Shown in pieces: positions 45,691 to 56,383 of a DNA stretch of 64,000 nt. The stretch comes from Endomychus coccineus. Lineage: Eukaryota > Arthropoda > Insecta > Coleoptera > Endomychidae. The first letter of the stretch is position 1. Every line of letters starts with the position of its first letter. The stretch lies in NCBI GenBank assembly GCA_958510875.1, contig OY294069.1, positions 166,965,111 through 167,029,110 of the forward strand. Direction: 5' to 3'. The notes below the pieces were generated by a model. It ran no database searches. It saw nothing but the letters and a program-made list of their open reading frames with translations, and had not been told where the DNA came from. Made by a program: the position numbers and the translations under genes.

Positions 45691-46955
45691 CCTCATATGA
45701 AGGAAAAATGGCAGCCTGGGATGAGTAGGAAAACTACCTATTATAAGCATACACAACTATGCTGATCTAGAATGGCAAGGTACCTCAGTAAGGGAAGTAC
45801 CTACCTAAAACACGCATATTATTTCCCTTCCACTCGGTTCTCATCATTTTCTTTTAATTAACTTCAACGTATTTATGATAAAATATGTAGAATAAGTTAG
45901 TTCTTGGTGCTTTTCTCTATTGAAAACTTTGCAAACTAATAAATTTGTTGCTAGAAAGTTGGGTAGCATAAACGAACCTGATATTAGACTTTCATCATTA
46001 AGAACTTCTACCCAACTATATTTAGTCAATAGGAAATTTTAATTTCGAACCGTAAATCCAATACGTTCTCAAATTTTTCATCAAGGTAGTAATTCCGTCT
46101 ACGACGTCGGCGACGCTGCTATGCCAACTTCCGCTGAAATGGGAACTACTACCTGAACTTTCTTAATGAAATCGCAAATGGAGTTTCGACGACGAGGAAA
46201 AGAGATTACCGACAAATTTCACGTTTCCTGATTGCACGTGGTCTGGTTCCTTCACGTCTACGCAGAATAACTCTTTCGCTGTCACATTTCCAGTTTGACG
46301 TTCCTCTCGACGCCTTGTCGTATCCGACCGGAATACGTCAGCGCTTCGTAACAGTGTTTACTTACAAGAACCTTCCATAATGCATTTTAAAGGTTTTAAG
46401 ATCCAGCATGCATAATTAGAATTGGAGCATCCTCAGGAAATCGATTGTAAGTTTGTAAAGATTGTGAATCTTCCTGGAACTCCATCATTCATTACTTTAT
46501 TGGATTGAAATGTGTGATATGACGAGTGGATGTTATCTAATACGGTAATGGCATTCAGATTCGATATTCCGGAATTATTTATGAGGTATTCTCAATACAG
46601 TCCTACTATATTAACTGAAAAAAGTACGAATAATTGATACAGAACTACTTCCTTGAATAATCTCGGTTCCTGAATGAATTTCGCCTCCAAGAACACGACT
46701 AGAAAACAACCACTACAAGTGTCATTGTCGAAGCAAGCTGGGACTAGACCTGATACTGACGATTATCATTCATCCTATTTAGAAACAAGTTTCATAGTGC
46801 ACCTATACTGCGATCCATAGTCTAAACTGGGGTTTGGTTTAACAATTATCGAGAAACTGATGAATGATTCAAGTCTCTATTAGTTCAGTTATTCAGTAAT
46901 CGGGAATACCTTTTAGAATTCTGGTATTTTCCAAGAATATTTGGGTATTAGTGTT
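45691..46955. other. gap with a GC-rich island, no gene recognised
   Basis: A 300 bp patch at 46070-46370 is rich in CpG and contains gacgtcggcgacgc and cgtctacgcagaataac. One plus frame reads GVSTTRKRDYRQISRFLI, but with no initiator and no recognised family. It may be unique host DNA or a worn exon. The rest is AT-rich without features. Confidence 0.4.
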
Positions 46956-46959
46956 ATAA

Positions 46960-47690
46960 GGTGAAGCTTATAGTGTCACGGGTGTAGTGTCAAATATAGT
47001 AGTTTCTAGCTTATTGTATCAACTTATATTGTCAAAATCATAGCGTGAAGTTTATAGCGTAAAGTTCATAGCGTCAAGCTTATAATTTCAAGATTATAGT
47101 GTAAAGCAGCTTACAGTATCCAGCTGATGATGAAAATGTTGTGGTATTGAGCTTATAGTGATAATGTTGTAGTGTCAAACTGACAGTATAAAGTTTATAG
47201 TATCAAGCTAGTGGTGACTAGCTTATAGTATCAACTTATATTGTCAAGATCATAGCGTGAAGTTTATAGAGTCAAGCTTACAATTTGAAGATCATAGTGT
47301 CAAGCTGCTCATAGTATTAGTTTATTGAAACAACATACAATGCAAAATCATAGCGTAAAGTTTATAGCTTATAATTTCAAGATTATAGTGTCACGCAGCT
47401 TATGGTATTAAGCTTATAGTATCAAGCTGATGATGAAAATGATACAGTGTCAAACTTATAGTAACAATGTTGTAGAGTTGAGCGGGCAGGGTGAAGTTTA
47501 TAGTATCAAGCTAGTAGTGACTAGCTTTTTGTGTCAACTTATAATATGAATCATAGCGTTAATTATATAGCGTCAAGCTTATAATTTTTAAATTATAGTG
47601 TCAAGCACCTTATAGTTTTAAGCTTGTAGTATCAGCTAATGAGGAAAATGTTGTAGTGTCAATGAAATGTCAAGCTGGTGATTTCTGTCG
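46960..47690 (+). repeat. minisatellite with higher-order structure
   Basis: The block is made of variants of a 13-16 bp unit such as cttatagtgtcaag, repeated roughly 50 times. Longer blocks recur in the same order: ctagctta plus gtatcaacttata at 47006, 47218 and 47521, and agctgatgatgaaaatg at 47121, 47425 and 47632. The spacings of 212/303 and 304/207 bp show nested amplification of groups of units. No coding potential is apparent. Confidence 0.85.
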
Positions 47691-47839
47691 AATGCTGGAG
47701 AGAAAAATGAGCTCTACAATTCGCGGTTTTTTTCGTGAACATCCTGTATAAGTAATGAGTGTTTTATCTCATCAATAACTTCGAAATCAGCAGTCTATTC
47801 TCTATTAGCCTTTATATTCTCGAAGATTGATGAATCGGA

Positions 47840-48340
47840 ATGCCATCATAGCCGAGTGACAATAAAGGCCAACGATTGCGTTAATTCCCTTACGACATTA
47901 TCGGGAGGTAATCTATTCATAATCATCACGCTCAGAAAAGCGAAACTTCTAAGAGACAAGAGCAGTAAATGCCGAATGAGGTTAGTTACGGAGTTATTAA
48001 AAGGATTTGTTGCTGCGCAAGCGGAAAATGATGTTATGCTTATTAGTATTCCCGAGCTTCTGAATCGTTTGTTTTTCATGAATGCAAACGAGACTTTCAT
48101 TAAGATAATTCCCTTTAAACAAATTATCCTCGGTATAATTACTAGTTTGAAGGTTGAACACATTGCACAACAGCACAACACACGTAAGAGTCGTAAACAT
48201 TTTATAATCTCGGAACTTCGCAAAACTTTGTATATGCTCGAACTGCGGCTTGACTTGGAGTATGATACGATGGTAACGTGAAGATTTGCAGAATAAACTT
48301 CGATACTATAAATATCAGACATGGTCCGTAAAGATTTTAT
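47840..48340 (-). other. open region on both strands, unidentified
   Basis: Minus strand carries a 172-codon frame (48364-47846) and plus strand a 141-codon frame (47856-48281) through the same DNA. A third frame, minus 48200-47997, begins MFTTLTCVVLLCNVFNLQTS, which resembles a secretory signal peptide, but it ends after 67 codons. I recognise none of them. This is the longest stretch in the window that is open on both strands without a transposon match. It could be an exon, a decayed gene or chance. Confidence 0.35.
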
Positions 48341-48870
48341 TGAAGAAGGCAGAAATCTTAACATATAGGCAACATAGGCAAAATGTTTTCAACACCATAA
48401 TTAACTAATTATTAATGATAAGTTATTATTTATTATACAAAGTAAATTAACAGCTTCCTCTCCAGTCAGTTAACGCGTACAATGTCGACTTACCAACTTG
48501 AGAAACGTTTACGAGGTTCTCACAGAGAAGAGTTTAACTATCCTCTCTGGAAGTTCCTTATAAATGCAATCTCTCTTTAAGAATGTGTCGACTCTTTCAG
48601 TTCTAACAATCTGCCCTCCCCTAAGGTAGCAAGAAATGTATTAGGTACTTCATTTGTCATGTTTAAAGCTCGGATTTATAGGCAACAAAATTTTGAAAAA
48701 AAAGGCGCTTATATAGGCAAAGATTTCTATTGAAGAAGGCAGAAATCTTAACATATAGGCAACGTATAAGAAATATAGGCAAAATGGCTTTAACACCATA
48801 ATTTATTAATGATAAGTTATTATTTATTATACAAAGTGAATCAAATTAACATTAACTTCTCTTGAATATT
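48340..48870 (-). repeat. shared repeat, second locus, with tandem 120 bp ends
   Basis: This is the inverted counterpart of 28430-28548 plus 30469-30790. A segment of about 115 bp (taaatttactttgtataata to gcctatatgttaagatttct on minus) occurs at both edges, 48340-48455 and 48725-48840, with about 270 bp between. The layout suggests a tandem partial duplication. The sequence is rich in gcctat words and encodes nothing. Confidence 0.75.
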
Positions 48871-49195
48871 CTACGACTTTCATGAGGTCAGTTTTAAGGG
48901 ATCATGCCGATTTGTGTCTGTTGCATGAGATTTTAAACGGTACCATTGGCTGCTCTTCGATCAAGTCGGGCTTTATGTTCCTTCAAGGAGAGTTACAAAT
49001 TACGATTTGTTTCATAGCGCTTTTCATGGAACCAATTATGGAGTCAATTCGCCTATATCTAGATTGGCTAGGTTGGGTAACGAATACGGTGATATTGATA
49101 TATTCGAGCAGTCATGCAGTGGACTAAAGCACAGGCTGAGGAAGGCAGATCTTGATGCTTTTATGTGAATAACTTATGATAGTATGCACATTGTA

Positions 49196-50148
49196 CGGGA
49201 TATCAAAAATTATATTGGTCAAGGGTGGTTGTGGAATCTGAAACGTGTGTCTTAGTTTACGTTATCAAAACTTGTGTCAAATTGATTAATTTGAAGTTTC
49301 TAAAAGTGAGAAATTTCGCAATTTTATACGAATGTTATAACACTCAGAAGTCTCTAGAGCTTCAGACTCCGCGATTTTCACGAGGCCTATCGAAATTGTA
49401 TAAAAACACAATTGCATGAACGCCAGACTTCCTATGTATTTAGCTACGAACGTAATCATTTTGACATATGCCTCGAGGAGCTCGCTACGCGTCGGTTAGA
49501 GTTTATACTTCTTACCTCGATCTTGTTAATTCGAGGCCGTTTCATGCCACGTGCGGCCGGCGCCAGTTGTAATAAAGTGTTTTCGGCTATAGGCCGCTAG
49601 CTTTCAACCGCTTTTGAGTATATTTGAGTAGCTAGAAAATTCACTTTGGTACGTCGCACGTTAGACGCGCATAGCTGAGACCTGAGACCTTAATTAAATT
49701 TTCCCATTTGATCGACATTTTGGGGCCCGAGACTATGCTATTTAGTTGGCCCCGTTCATAAACTAACGACATGGAGCGAAAACCGCTTGCGAAAAGTCCT
49801 CGTAAAGACGTTCTATGTTCCGAAGAATTGCACTTTCCTAACTTGCGAGCTATGCGCTCCTCACGTGAACGTCATTCGATTTATCGAAAATTAACCAATT
49901 TGAAGCAGTTTTCGACCACGTTTGTGGCTATTGCAAAATTATATAATTTTCAAAGTTAACATTTCGTTTTACATTTCACTACCACCCTTGACCAAGATAA
50001 TTTTTAATTTGTAGTTCATTATTGTTTTACAACTGAAATAAATTTGATGATGTCAGTGTGACAGTGACATAACTATTTCAAACGTAAAGTAAGACACATG
50101 TTTTAGATTCCACAACTACCCTTGATCAAGATAATTTTTGATATCCCG
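49196..50148. mobile_element. non-autonomous element with inverted ends and cargo, copy 1
   Basis: Inverted ends of about 65 bp, cgggatatcaaaaattat at 49196-49262 and complement at 50082-50148, enclose 820 bp. The trinucleotide gta lies immediately outside both ends and may be the target duplication. An extra inner copy of aattatcttggtcaaggg lies inverted near 49985-50010. The interior 49267-49899 is the cargo block also found inside the unrelated foldback at 56384-58328. Confidence 0.75.
49267..49899 (+). repeat. cargo block, copy 1 (TATA box and small ORF)
   Basis: This block is about 75-80 per cent alike by eye to 57024-57697. It has a TATAAAA at 49399-49405 inside a perfectly shared stretch, an AATAAA in gttgtaataaagtg near 49570, a second TATA-like word gagtatatttgag near 49617, and a 62-codon ORF starting ATG at 49771 (MERKPLAKSPRK, later RSSRERHSIYRKLT). 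A 30 bp run at 49855-49884 is identical between copies. It looks like the 5' regulatory and leader part of some gene or element. I cannot name the source. Confidence 0.65.
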
Positions 50149-50473
50149 GTATAAGCTTTTTTCATAAAGTACCTTAGCTATACTCTCGCAATGTACAATA
50201 TCTTAACTATAAAATGTCATTTTTATATGTCGTTAATTACTAATAAATAAAAAGCTATAATTTACAGGTACAAACACATGTATAAAAAAGTAATAAAATG
50301 TAAAAAATATGTTCGAATTATTTGAAAAAAATTAATCATTTTCGATGCCAGCTAGCGCCCATACTAAGCAACTTTCTATGTAGGTAAGTTGAGTTAAATC
50401 ATTATAATTTCGGCCAAGGAACTTGTGGTCTTTCGTTGTTCACGCCATTTCCGGACACCCTATATATTTATAT
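50149..50473. other. short gap with lone TIR-like word
   Basis: The AT-rich spacer ends with ggacaccctata at about 50453-50464, the inverted terminal word of the cagggtg DD41D elements, but no matching partner or arm is nearby. No gene. Confidence 0.4.
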
Positions 50474-51064
50474 AGTCGAGGCAATGAAGCATTCCACATT
50501 CCAAGCCCGGCGCAGTTGGATGGATTAAGATGCGGTTTTCTGCATTCGATTCAGGAAGTAATTTAGAAAATTTGTCCGGTATGTTTTTTTTTGCGGAAAA
50601 AATGTATTGCATTCCTACAGCAAAAAAATGTATTTTTCTGAGTGTACTTTTTGAGGTGAATAAAAACAAAGGACTCGAATTTCTCGGGGATTTTTGGGGT
50701 CCCTGAACACAAATATGCTATCAGGAAAATTCTCTGAGGTCACCTTGGGCCTCCCACGGGGTATCCGGGCATCCTGACGCACTAGATATCGATGAAATTA
50801 ATTCAAAAAATATTTTTAATGTTTGTGAACTGTTCAAGAGGTGATATAAAGGTTGCTAGTGATGATTACGATGTGAAAAAACTCTTTTGGAATACCTGGT
50901 GGTATCCTGGGACTGAATAACCACATCATCTTCTAGGAATTTGTTCATTTTTGTTCGTAAAATGTAACAAATTCTGGCTCTCGGGGGTTTTCAAAGTCGC
51001 CGATCACGACAATGACACACAATGTTTTGCAAATTACCTGTAGGTGTTTCCGGGTCTCTGAAGC

Positions 51065-52061
51065 CAGGGCCGGATTTAAGGCGATGGAGGCCTCTGGGCC
51101 CAAGTTTGATGGGGCCCCTATATGTCAGAGGCTAACATTTTTTTTATTCAGTATACACCGACTGTATACGTAATGCAATTCTAATGCATTTTAAAATGTT
51201 CTTGTAATAAAAAATCTGGACAATATATATTATTCAATGTACATAAATATCAATGACTTTACACAGGTATTTTTCGAGTTTTCCTTGCCGCGAAATCATT
51301 GATGACATCTTCAAAATTCAAGGATCTCAAAATATCTCTGTTGCTGCTCAAAATCGCGAAATCGTTAAGACGTTGTTGAGTCATTGCCGTTCGCAATCTG
51401 TTTTTCAACAATTTTGATTTTGAAAATGGTCTTTCCGCTATACAATTTGTGATCATTAAAACGAGATAGATTTTTGATATAGTTTCAACATTAGGAAAAG
51501 CATCCTGCAGCTGTTTTTCAATGCGGATACATACAATGTTCGCGACCTAAGTATCGGTCTTTTTTCCCAGCAAACTGTCTGTATCGACCCCAAGATTTTC
51601 ATCAACATCGTCTTTGTAAATCCCGGCCAAAAGCCATGTTTGTTTACGCAAATCATCGGAACTCAAATCCTCGAGTTCAGCCAGAAATCCGAAACATGTA
51701 GACACTAGTTCATACGCCGCAATCCGTTGGTCCAATGATGTCAACAACTGGTCGATCACAGGGGGGGCAGTTTTCGACAACAAATTTCCGCGATGGTGAC
51801 AGGTCCACTTCTGGTGCGTGCTAGAAGTACATGCAAATGTTGCATCATATGACGCAAAAGACTATGTTATTCATTATTGATTACCAATATTCACATCAAT
51901 ACTATTGATAACGATACTATTGATAACTTTATTAAATAATTGGCATATGATTTCTGTAATAAGCAAAAAAAATTTTCTACACTTGATCTTTGGTGGGAGC
52001 TTCTAGGTGGTGGAGGCCTATGGGCCATGGCCCACCCGGTCCACCCTTAAATTCGGCCCTG
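51065..52061 (-). mobile_element. hAT element, 997 bp, perfect 8 bp duplication
   Basis: The ends cagggccggatttaagg at 51065 and its complement at 52061 are flanked by the identical 8 bp word tctgaagc (51057-51064 and 52062-52069). CAGGG ends and an 8 bp duplication identify a hAT. The perfect target duplication and short divergence of the ends suggest a comparatively recent insertion into the foldback. The inside encodes only the C-terminal third of a transposase, so the copy depended on a helper. Confidence 0.95.
51265..51783 (-). pseudogene. hAT transposase, C-terminal third (ZMYM1-like)
   Basis: The minus strand reads VIDQLLTSLDQRIAAYELVS and FGFLAELEDLSSDDLRKQ, the helical region before the catalytic Glu in this group. 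After a frame change it gives NIVCIRIEKQLQDAFPNVET and MITNCIAERPFSKSKLLKNR, then AMTQQRLNDFAILSSNRDIL and DVINDFAARKTRK. The last part is the hAT C-terminal dimerisation domain, with (S)AERTFS usually at the position of AERPFS. The N-terminal zinc finger and catalytic Asp residues are absent. Confidence 0.9.
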
Positions 52062-52791
52062 TCTGAAGCCCTGTGTATCTACGTCATCTTCTGGGAATTT
52101 GTTAATTTTCCTTCATAAAAGGTTACAAATTCTGACTCCTAGGCGTTTTCGATCACGATTATGATACTCAGAAAGTTCATGCCTAGAAGATGACGTAAAT
52201 ACACGGAGACCCGGAAACACCCTCAGCCAATTTTCAGAACATTGTGAGTGTCATAGTCATGATCGGCGACTTTGAAAACCTCCGGGAGACAGAATTTGTT
52301 ACATTTTATGAAGAAAAATTAACAAATTCCTAGAAGATGTCGTGGTTGCCGGGTCTCAGGGTACCACCAGGTATTGTAGAAGAGTTTTTGCACGTTGTAA
52401 TCATCACTAGCAACTTTTATATCACCTCTTGAACAGTTAACAAACATTAAAAACAAGTGCTTAGTTATTTTCATCGTCAGGACGCCCGGATACCCCGTGG
52501 GAGGTCCAAGGGAATATCAGGGAATTTTTTTGATAGCATATCCGTATTCAGCGACCCCAAAAACCACCGAGAAATCAATTCGAGTCCGTTTTTTTATTCA
52601 CCTCAAAAAGTGAACTTAGAAAAATGAATTTTTTGGCTGTAGGAACGCAATAAATTTTTTCCGCGGAAAAAAATACCGTACAAGGTTTCTAAATCACTTT
52701 CTGAATCGAATGCAGGAAACCGCACATCAATCCATCCAACTGCGCCAAGTTTGGAAGGTTTGGCCTATTTTAGTGCTTTATTCCCTCGACT

Positions 52792-54416
52792 AATAGCGTA
52801 GTTCGATAGAGAAAATTACAGAGGATAAGGTGATGGTAGAGGTTTTGTTCGAAAGAAGCTGAATGTGCCAAAAAAAAGTCTAATTCAAGGGAAAAGCGGT
52901 AAAGAAAAGACCGCGAGCGCACCGTAAAACAACTGTCACAGGAACGGTTAGTAGGAAATCGCACCTGTCAACACTGAAATATATGCCGGGTGGTAGACAG
53001 CAAGACAACCTGACCAGGCCGAGGTCCTTCTAGTTATTCTTGCATACAACAAGTGCTGAATCACTTAGGTGCAATTTTTCTTGCTAATATCAATTTATGT
53101 ATTCAATGTAAGTATGTAGTATTATTATATTGCTTGCTTGAATAAGTAAATACTGTTTATCGAGTTGACAAAATATAAACTGTGTAGGAATGTTCATCAT
53201 ACTATGTTCTCAGAGCAATGCACCTCAATCTAGAACTCAGACGAGGGATTCGATTTAACCGACAAAAAGGCGCTCGCGAAACCTAATAGAATACATGTTA
53301 TCGATGAAACGAGTTCGCGCTCGTAACGTCTGTTACCTATTAGTCCTATGTAAATTTAAATTACCATCCCGTCTAAGCCAAATGACAAATTCAGACGTTT
53401 AGTGGGAAAATTTGTAGTTTGACAAGATTAATGGCAGTGTGCAAGCGTTATATCAAGAAAACCAAAACATGGCAAACAGAGGAAACGTGCGTCGCTAAAT
53501 GTGCAAACAGAGACACTCCTTCGGTCCAACGGCGCCTAGGATTTACTGCTGGCCCGCAGATTTACGACGCGGCGCGTGAGAAGACGCCTTAATTAAACAG
53601 TGACGGCTCTATTAAGTCGGCACCATACCACAATTCTGCAAATCTACAGTGCGCCCTCCATCGCGATGCTCTCCCGGTTGGAATCCAATCACCATACGTT
53701 CCGTAATCGGATGAAAATTCAAAGAGTTCCGCGCGAACGAATTTCGTTGTCTATGTATTGTATTTGCACGCTTATCGCAACCTTCATGTCCGCGTATTTC
53801 ATAGGCATCTGCATCATTCACACCAGATTAGTAAATTAACAATTCTGGTTGATTTTATGGTTCATTGCAACAACACCAGACGGTTCTCTTCTTCGTTTTC
53901 TGTTTTCCGTTTAGCTCTGGCTGCTAATGGAGAGTAAACTGAATTCAAATTGTCACTATGAATGAAAAATAATCCCCATTATCCGAATAAAATTATGTTG
54001 AAGTACTTGGGACCTATTAGTTACCAAGTAGTCGTCATCAGAGTGAACTACATTCAAAATCAAAATATGGCTATTCAAATACTATTTGGAATTAGAAATG
54101 TGAAGAAAAGGATTACTCTCATATGAAATATGAATCATATACTAATATACAACGACATATCATTTATATCATATTCTAGAAATCTTAAATTATTATTAAA
54201 TAAATGTTTGATGCATGTTTTTTATTTTTTATGATTTAAAAATTCTAAAATAGATTAGCGTCACATAGAAAATTTAGTTATATCCAAAAACGATAGGTAC
54301 AGGTCAATTACTGTATAGTAATTTTTAAGTACAATATTATCATTTAATTGAGAATCTGTTCATAAATATACAAAAATTTACTATTTTGTTGAATAATAAT
54401 TTTAATTACATTAATA
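52792..54416. other. long gap, no gene recognised
   Basis: 52792-53030 contains scattered GC-rich words, and 53220-53620 is the richest in CpG (gcgctcgcgaaacc, cgacgcggcgcgtgag). No frame in either direction resembles a known protein. The stretch shows no repeat match in the window and may be unique host DNA. Confidence 0.4.
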
Positions 54417-55020
54417 TAAAGATTCTTGACCCAGTATGAATTCACATAAAACGTGACTATAAGTCTGTAGATCATATGACAGACACTCAAAATCTAAGTC
54501 ATATCTATACAAATTTGATCAAATAATTTCAATTTCTCTTGCAAATTCCTACATGCCTCGTTATAATGTAATAGTATATATTAGGTAAAATGTCTAGTAT
54601 ACCTCCTGTCACGAAAGAACCTTTTTGTTTAGATCATAAATTTAACATCTGGTTTAAAAGTTGTATACTAAAACTTGAATTATATTTGCCTCGTCTCAGT
54701 CGATCACTTACTGTGTTGACATGTGTAAGCTTTTGTTAAGAATTCTCCTCTGCAGTGGATTCTTGATAATTTTACTATAGCATTGAGGATTACAATTTCG
54801 TTTAATCGTGTTCCTTTCGTTTCGGCGACGTGGGCATTTTAATTGAAATTGGTGCGATTTCGACGCTTTGTGTAATACAATTAGTTTTAAGTAATCAAAA
54901 ATTTTTAGACATAATAAGTCTTCTGATGATGGTCGTGAGACCGAAACGTACGTGAAGACAAAAAATTTTAAAACAGTGTTAATGTGACCTATTTCCCGAA
55001 ATTTTTATATATTATTTGAT
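54417..55020 (+). mobile_element. Penelope-like terminal region carrying a hammerhead
   Basis: The identification rests on the hammerhead at 54918-54959 in the position and style found in the pseudo-LTRs of Penelope-like elements. The left part shares agattcttgacc with the tiny insertion at 3237. No reverse transcriptase or GIY-YIG text follows downstream before the jockey LINE at 55413, so this is a terminal fragment. The edges are approximate. Confidence 0.5.
54918..54959 (+). ncRNA. hammerhead ribozyme, complete fold, altered cleavage base
   Basis: All parts of a minimal hammerhead are present in order. The stem I 5' strand gtctt is at 54918-54922, and the core box ctgatga at 54923-54929. 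Stem II is ggtc with loop gtga and gacc at 54931-54942 (one unpaired t at 54930). The core box gaaa is at 54943-54946. The tiny stem III is acg/cgt around a two-base loop at 54946-54953, and the stem I 3' strand aagac is at 54955-54959. The base before stem I closes, at the cleavage position 54954, is G, where active hammerheads need A, C or U. The fold is intact but self-cleavage should be weak or absent. Confidence 0.78.
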
Positions 55021-55412
55021 TACATTTGAATTTCATTCAATTTTAAATCGCGCGCCAAAAACAGCGTTGACAAATTTTCTACCTTAACCATATTTTCAAC
55101 AATTTTTTCATAGAAGTAATTAGTGGAACTTGCTCAAACTTGCACAGAATGTTATTGTTATAATGTTATTCCATAAAAAAAAACATTTCTATTTGGCCGT
55201 TTTTTAATTTGAAGAATTAACCACGTCCCCATAAGCTTTCATGTTGAAATGTTCTTTTTTCGACTCAATTTACTTATGAAAATGTATCAAACAATTTAGA
55301 CCTATTCTTATATTGTTATTCTCAACGATCTGTAAAAATTTCAAAAAATGTCATCATGAAAACTGTCTCTATCGAACCTCCATAAGCTCTACTAGATTAT
55401 CGGATTCCCAAT
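55021..55412. other. short gap, no gene recognised
   Basis: AT-rich sequence without a recognisable frame or repeat. Confidence 0.35.
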
Positions 55413-56340
55413 TCAAAATATTTGCCAGATCTCCATTGAGTCAACCTGTCTGTCTCGCTCCTTTGGTTTCATTGAATAGTATAGGGGGTCTTGAAAAAGC
55501 GGTATAGTGTGTACCATCATCTGATAAGCTATGGACACTTCAAGCAAAAGATCATTTGTATGGAACATATACAAAGTTGATACCAAGACATATCCCTGTG
55601 GAACACCAGCATTGATAGCCATTGTATCGGAGGATACTTCGACAACCACCACATGAAGTGACTTATCAGAGGAAAAACTCGATAGTCAGCGACAAAGTTG
55701 AGGCGGAAGTTTCTCAAGAAGGATTTGGTGTCAGACTCGGTCAAATGCTTTGCCAATGATACAGCTAGAGATTTCTCATGTCTTTCAATAGATTTCTGAC
55801 ATACATATGTTACGTAGTCAAGCAGGTCTCCTGTCGATCTCTGCTTACGAAAGCCATATTGCCGGTCATTCACGATCTAGGAGCTGTCTAGGTATTGGAT
55901 AAGCTCGATGTCTATTGCTTCCTTCATCACTTCAGAGATCACAGATAATAGTGCAATGGGTTTATAATTATTAGGAATGGTCTTATTTCCTTTCTTTGGA
56001 ATTGGTTCGGCTGTCTTCCAGCTGGAAGGAAACACACCAAGTTTGTATGAAAGGAACCTGAAGAAGACTAGTTTTAATTCAGACGCACATTCCTTGGGAA
56101 CGACACGGGGAATTCCCTCTATCCTCATAGACTTTTTGGTATTGAGATCAAGCAGAATGCGCCTAATTGTGATCTGACGAAAGACAATTTCATGCATATG
56201 ACTATCCATTGCAGCATTATTAGGAGGGTCTTTCTTCCCTTTGTAGATCCAAACTGGAATTTGCAGCAAATATTCCACCAAAAAGATTGGCTCTCTCTTG
56301 TGATGTAGGAGCCAGTGCGCTGATCATTCCTCATATAGGC
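55413..56340 (-). mobile_element. jockey-type LINE, RT part, decayed
   Basis: Minus strand, 5' to 3': DSHMHEIVFRQITIRRILLD, then LGVFPSSWKTAEPIPKKGNK, NNYKPIALLSVISEVMKEA and IQYLDSS (RT fingers). A short break precedes NDRQYGFRKQRSTGDLLDYV and YVCQKSIERHEKSLAVSLAK, then a worn palm and MAINAGVPQGYVLVSTLYMF near 55620. The catalytic ADD block is lost. This is the best-preserved jockey copy and the reference for the scraps at 40617, 45551 and 63560. Two frameshifts and a missing stretch make it inactive. Confidence 0.9.
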
Positions 56341-56383
56341 GAAATGCTATTCATACCGATTTTGAATGTTCCTTTTAGTTATG

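Larger units (their letters stand above)
50474..52791. mobile_element. 2.3 kb foldback element split by a hAT
   Basis: The left arm begins agtcgaggcaatgaagc near 50474 and the right arm ends in the inverted form ttattccctcgact at 52791. About 590 bp of each arm match in inverted order, including gcgcagttggatgg, attcacctcaaaaag and ccccgtgggaggtcc. The arms also hold a directly repeated subunit: the segment with tcatcttctrggaatttgtt occurs at 50926 and again at 52090, and inverted at 52170 and 52330. Excluding the 997 bp hAT (and one target copy), the foldback was about 1.3 kb. No reading frame of its own was identified. Confidence 0.82.

Noticed and set aside
47735..47755. Another DD41D end (gaacatcctgtataa)
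   Set aside because: Two mismatches to the terminal word and no inverted partner nearby.
48340..48840. The edge-duplicated repeat as a short LTR element (TRIM)
   Set aside because: The duplicated 115 bp edges lack TG...CA termini and a primer-binding site by eye, and the companion copy follows a hAT relic.
49771..49959. The cargo ORF as a conserved protein gene
   Set aside because: Between the two copies 16 of 43 codons change the amino acid and only two are silent, and copy 2 stops 19 codons earlier, so there is no sign of protein selection.
50453..50464. A DD41D element end (ggacaccctata)
   Set aside because: No partner end or arm within several kilobases in the right orientation; 12 bp can occur by chance or be a solo relic.
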